Positions 14,345-17,087 of a DNA stretch of 17,087 nt are shown in pieces. A model generated the notes under the pieces. It did no database searches. It had not been told where the DNA came from and worked only from the letters and a program-made list of their open reading frames with translations. This DNA comes from Limnohabitans sp. (lineage in GTDB: Bacteria; Pseudomonadota; Gammaproteobacteria; Burkholderiales; Burkholderiaceae_C), in assembly GCA_021731425.1 (NCBI GenBank), contig JAKFXJ010000008.1, positions 1 to 17,087 of the forward strand, written 5' to 3'. The position numbers and the translations under genes are program-made. The stretch's first letter is position 1. Every line of letters starts with the position of its first letter.

Positions 14345-15879
14345 CCCGCCACCTGATTTTGGTACTGGGCGACCAGCTCGGCTGGGACAACCCGGCCTTG
14401 GCCGACTTTGACCCCGCCCAAGACCGGCTGTTGATGATCGAGGCGGACAGCGAAGCCGATGAAGTCTGGAACCATCAAGCCCGGATCGCGATCTTTTTGT
14501 CGGGCATGCGGCACTTTGCCAATGAAGCGCACCGCCGCCGCTGGCCCTGCTCTTACATGAAGGTGGACGACACCGAACTGCCCCCGGACTTTGCAGGGCG
14601 CTTGGCCCACGCCCTCGCCACCCACAGACCCAAAGCCCTGGTGGTCATGGAAGCCGGGGCCTGGCGCATGGAACGGCTGATCGAAGACGCCGCAGCGCAG
14701 GCCCAAACCCTGCTGCGTTGGGTGGGCGACACGCACTTTTTGTGCAGCCGCGCCGAATTCGCCAAGTGGGCCGGCGACAAAAAAGAACTGCGCATGGAGT
14801 TCTTTTACCGCGAGATGCGCAAAAAGCATGGCGTGCTGATGGAAGGCAAAGAGCCCATCGGCGGCCAATGGAACTACGACGCCGAAAACCGCAAAGGTTT
14901 TGGCGCCAAAGGCCCGGGCACCGTGCCGCCACCGGCCCGCTTTGCCCCTGACCGCGTCACACAAGATGTGATCACCCTGGTGCAAACCCGCTTTGCCCAG
15001 CACCCGGGCACGCTCGAGCACTTTGCTTGGCCCGTGACCCGCGAAGATGCGTTGGTGGCACTGCAGCATTTCATCGACCAGCGGCTCGAAAACTTTGGCG
15101 CTTGGCAAGACGCCATGTGGACCACCTTGCCTTTTGGTTGGCACGCGCTGTTGGGCAGCAGCCTGAACCTGCACCTGCTCCACCCACGCGAAGTGATTGT
15201 GGCGGCCGAGCAGGCTTATCACGAGCGCGGCCTGCCGCTGGCCAGTGTCGAAGGCTTCATCCGCCAGGTGCTGGGTTGGCGCGAGTTCATCCGAGGGGTG
15301 TATTGGCTGGACATGCCGCTCATGGCCGAAGCCAACCACTACGGCCACACCCGCGATCTGCCCAAGTGGTACTGGACTGGCAACACCCACATGGCCTGCA
15401 TGCAGGCCACCATCGGCCAAAGTCTGCAACACGGTTATGCGCACCACATTCAACGGCTCATGGTCACCGGGCAATTTGCGGTGCTGGCCGGGCTGTCACC
15501 GCAGCAAGTCAGCGCCTGGTACCGCGCCATGTACGTGGATGCGGTGGAATGGGTGGAAACGCCCAACTCCTTGGGCATGGCCCTGCACGCCAACGGCGGG
15601 CGCTTCACCAGCAAGCCCTATGTGGCCAGTGGGCAATACGTCAGCCGCATGAGCAATTACTGCAAAGGCTGCCGCTACCAGCCTGAGGTGCGCACCGGCC
15701 CCAATGCCTGCCCCATGACCACGCTGTATTGGGACTTTCTAATTCGCCACGAAAAAGACTTTGCCGGCAACCCGCGCACCGCGCTCATGGTCAAGCATGT
15801 GGGCAAGATGAGCGCGGAAGACAAGGCGCAGATCAACCTGCAAGCGGATGCCACGCGGGCGGGGTTGGACAGCGTCTGA
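14341..15879 (+). CDS. Fe-S bacterial cryptochrome/photolyase (FeS-BCP, PhrB-like, (6-4) photolyase type)
   Basis: This is a flavoprotein of 512 residues in the bacterial cryptochrome/photolyase group that carries a [4Fe-4S] cluster, FAD and a lumazine antenna, and repairs (6-4) photoproducts or senses light. The N-terminal antenna domain begins LILVLGDQLGWDNPAL. The catalytic domain shows GFIRQVLGWREFIRGVYW and the W-Y-x-T-G-N-T-H-M segment. The four cluster cysteines are C353, C441, C444 and C457. Their spacing equals that in Agrobacterium PhrB (C350, C438, C441, C454), so the cluster should be intact. I chose the ATG at 14341, overlapping the DUF2256 stop, because the domain starts immediately after it. 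It converges on the LysR gene with only 10 bases between the stops and no terminator. Confidence 0.95.
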   Translation: MTRHLILVLGDQLGWDNPALADFDPAQDRLLMIEADSEADEVWNHQARIAIFLSGMRHFANEAHRRRWPCSYMKVDDTELPPDFAGRLAHALATHRPKALVVMEAGAWRMERLIEDAAAQAQTLLRWVGDTHFLCSRAEFAKWAGDKKELRMEFFYREMRKKHGVLMEGKEPIGGQWNYDAENRKGFGAKGPGTVPPPARFAPDRVTQDVITLVQTRFAQHPGTLEHFAWPVTREDALVALQHFIDQRLENFGAWQDAMWTTLPFGWHALLGSSLNLHLLHPREVIVAAEQAYHERGLPLASVEGFIRQVLGWREFIRGVYWLDMPLMAEANHYGHTRDLPKWYWTGNTHMACMQATIGQSLQHGYAHHIQRLMVTGQFAVLAGLSPQQVSAWYRAMYVDAVEWVETPNSLGMALHANGGRFTSKPYVASGQYVSRMSNYCKGCRYQPEVRTGPNACPMTTLYWDFLIRHEKDFAGNPRTALMVKHVGKMSAEDKAQINLQADATRAGLDSV

Positions 15880-15889
15880 GACGCCACGG

Positions 15890-16786
15890 TCATTTGCGCC
15901 GACTGATTTGTTGGAGCACATGCTGCTTGAAGGCCAGCGCCAGCGGTGAGAGTTTTTTACCTGCCGGATAGACGATGTGCCAGGCTGAGGGCAGTGGAAA
16001 GCCCTGCACGTCGATCACACGCACCCCGTTTTCTTTCTGGTGGCCGTGCAAGGCGTGGCGCGAGACCACGCCCACCCCCAAGCCACCCGCTACCGACTCC
16101 TTGATGGCCTCGTTGCTGCCCAGCTCCAGCCGCACATCGGGGCGGAACTTCATCTGCTTGAAAAACTGGTCAGCGGCCATGCGTGTGCCCGAGCCTTTTT
16201 CGCGAAAGATGAACCTTCGCTGCGCCAGCTCGTGCAAAGGCACAGCGCTGCGCTTGGCTAAAGGGTCTGACATGGGCGCGATCACCACGATTGGGTTGGG
16301 CATGAAGGCCTCGTCGCCCAGGTCCATGTCTTTGGGTGGCATAGACATGATGTAGAGGTCATCGCGGTTGTCACGCAGGCGCTGCACCACCCCGTCGCGG
16401 TTCAAGATTTCGAGCGACACATCAATCGCCGGATGCCGCTTGCAAAAGCTGCCAATCAGGTGCGGCATGAAGTACTTGGCCGTGCTCACCACCGCCACCC
16501 GCAACTTGCCGCGCGACAAGCCCTTGGCGGCGTCCACGTTTTGCTCAAAGGCGTCCCAGGTGTGCGCCACAGCGCGGGCGGTCTTCGCCAGCTCTTGGCC
16601 CACCTCGGTCAGGTAAAGCTTTTTACCCACCATTTCATACAGCGGCAAGCCCACCGATTCACTGATGTCTTTGAGCTGCATCGAGGCGGTGGGCTGGGTG
16701 ACGTGCATCACCTTGGCCGCAGCACTCACGCTGCCGGTTTCGGCCAAAGCCAGAAAAAGTCGCAATTGACGAAAGCTGACGTTCAT
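15890..16786 (-). CDS. LysR-family transcriptional regulator (CbbR-like)
   Basis: This is a LysR-type regulator of 298 residues, the standard length. The winged helix-turn-helix is at residues 1-60 (FLALAETGSVSAAAKVMHVT followed by QPTASMQLKDISE). The effector-binding domain starts near residue 92 with GKLRVAVVSTAKYFMP, which with SFCKRHPAIDVSLEI resembles CbbR-type regulators of carbon fixation. It is divergent from an sbtA-type bicarbonate transporter gene, its likely target, so an inorganic-carbon or carbon-metabolite signal is plausible. No ribosome-binding site is clear before the ATG at 16786. An inverted repeat covers that position, which suggests autorepression. The identification of the family is firm. 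The CbbR-like label is from general resemblance. Confidence 0.93.
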   Translation of the reverse strand: MNVSFRQLRLFLALAETGSVSAAAKVMHVTQPTASMQLKDISESVGLPLYEMVGKKLYLTEVGQELAKTARAVAHTWDAFEQNVDAAKGLSRGKLRVAVVSTAKYFMPHLIGSFCKRHPAIDVSLEILNRDGVVQRLRDNRDDLYIMSMPPKDMDLGDEAFMPNPIVVIAPMSDPLAKRSAVPLHELAQRRFIFREKGSGTRMAADQFFKQMKFRPDVRLELGSNEAIKESVAGGLGVGVVSRHALHGHQKENGVRVIDVQGFPLPSAWHIVYPAGKKLSPLALAFKQHVLQQISRRK

Positions 16787-16852
16787 AGATTTTTATCTAT
16801 ACCTAAAGGTTGAAGAATCGATTTTACAAATGTTCCATCCATTTTTATGATC
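16785..16852. promoter_or_regulatory. LysR/sbtA intergenic operator candidate
   Basis: ATAGAT-TTTT-ATCTAT at 16785-16800 is a perfect 6-bp inverted repeat that overlaps the start codon of the LysR gene by two bases. The 8-mer ATTTTTAT within it (16789-16796) recurs at 16841-16848, 52 bases or about five helical turns away, just upstream of the sbtA ribosome-binding site. An autoregulating LysR tetramer often binds two such sites in a divergent promoter. Binding is not shown by sequence alone. Confidence 0.5.
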
Positions 16853-16869
16853 GGTGCAAGGAATAACCC

Positions 16870-17087
16870 ATGCAAAATCTGATCGATCCCGCCATCCTCT
16901 TTTTCATCTTCGGCGTGCTGGCGGGCACCGTCAAATCCAACCTCGAAATTCCGCCCGCCATCTCCCGCTTTTTGTCGCTCTACCTGTTGATGGCCCTGGG
17001 CCTCAAGGGTGGTTTTGCGCTGTCGCAATCGGGCCTCACAGCCGCCGTGGGCATCAGCTTGGCCGCTGCGGTGTTGCTGGCCATCGT
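16870..17087 (+). CDS. sbtA: SbtA-type sodium-dependent bicarbonate transporter (3'-truncated by window edge)
   Basis: Only the first 72 residues are in the window. The sequence FFIFGVLAG-x-x-x-SNLEIPPAISRFLSLYLLMALGLKGG (about 11-48) matches the N-terminal repeat of SbtA, a homotrimeric inner-membrane Na+/HCO3- symporter first known from cyanobacteria. The first two membrane segments and the start of a third are visible. AAGGA at 16858-16862 lies 7 bases ahead of the ATG at 16870. It is divergently transcribed from a LysR-type regulator. In a betaproteobacterium it would supply bicarbonate for anaplerotic carboxylases or for CO2 fixation. Which one depends on genes outside the window. The frame stays open to the edge. 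Confidence 0.88.
   Translation, partial: MQNLIDPAILFFIFGVLAGTVKSNLEIPPAISRFLSLYLLMALGLKGGFALSQSGLTAAVGISLAAAVLLAI

Noticed and set aside
14128..15474. 448-codon minus-strand open frame opposite the photolyase
   Set aside because: It is antisense of a gene with all four Fe-S cysteines in the expected spacing, and its own sequence has no recognisable domain.

Overview
The window looks like the chromosome of a betaproteobacterium of the order Burkholderiales, most likely a freshwater Comamonadaceae-type genome (Limnohabitans/Rhodoferax-like). This rests on high GC, tandem Bug-type extracytoplasmic receptors, dense overlapping genes and the protein families present. The assignment is by impression, not by a search. 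Coding density is very high: no gap exceeds about 110 bases, and I see no rRNA, tRNA, insertion sequence, CRISPR array or clear intrinsic terminator.

Region 1 (1-6117, + strand) is a catabolic/uptake operon. It holds a 5'-truncated alpha/beta hydrolase, two tandem tripartite-tricarboxylate-type (Bug) periplasmic receptors, a two-subunit molybdenum hydroxylase ([2Fe-2S] small subunit plus molybdopterin large subunit), and a ModA-like binding protein with no signal peptide. A plausible reading is capture of a small organic acid or aromatic/heteroaromatic carboxylate in the periplasm, hydroxylation by the molybdenum enzyme in the cytoplasm, and hydrolysis by the alpha/beta hydrolase. The substrate is not determined by the sequence. 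No membrane permease subunits, FAD subunit or cytochrome domain for this system lie in the window.

Region 2 (6142-14089, - strand, read right to left) is a nine-gene, mostly translationally coupled operon: periplasmic glutathione-peroxidase-like protein, FAD-dependent oxidoreductase, DUF1365 protein, cyclopropane-fatty-acid-synthase-like methyltransferase, exported chalcone-isomerase-like protein, GPH/MelB-type transporter, DUF3833 lipoprotein, short-chain dehydrogenase and an NTF2/SnoaL-like protein. Divergent from it on the + strand (14159-15879) is a pair: a DUF2256 Cys4 mini-protein and an Fe-S bacterial cryptochrome/photolyase. This resembles the light/singlet-oxygen response neighbourhoods known under sigma-E/ChrR in Rhodobacter and LitR/CarH in other proteobacteria. 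There, fatty acyl chains of membrane phospholipids are modified, for example to methylated furan fatty acids. The methyltransferase here lacks two ligands of the bicarbonate site of true cyclopropane synthases, which fits a UfaM-like methylase better. No sigma factor, anti-sigma factor or photoreceptor regulator is encoded in the window. The roughly 70-base divergent intergenic region carries GTGAC half-sites and is the likely control point.

Region 3 (15890-17087) is a LysR-type regulator divergent from a 3'-truncated SbtA-type sodium-dependent bicarbonate transporter. A perfect 6-bp inverted repeat overlaps the regulator's start codon.
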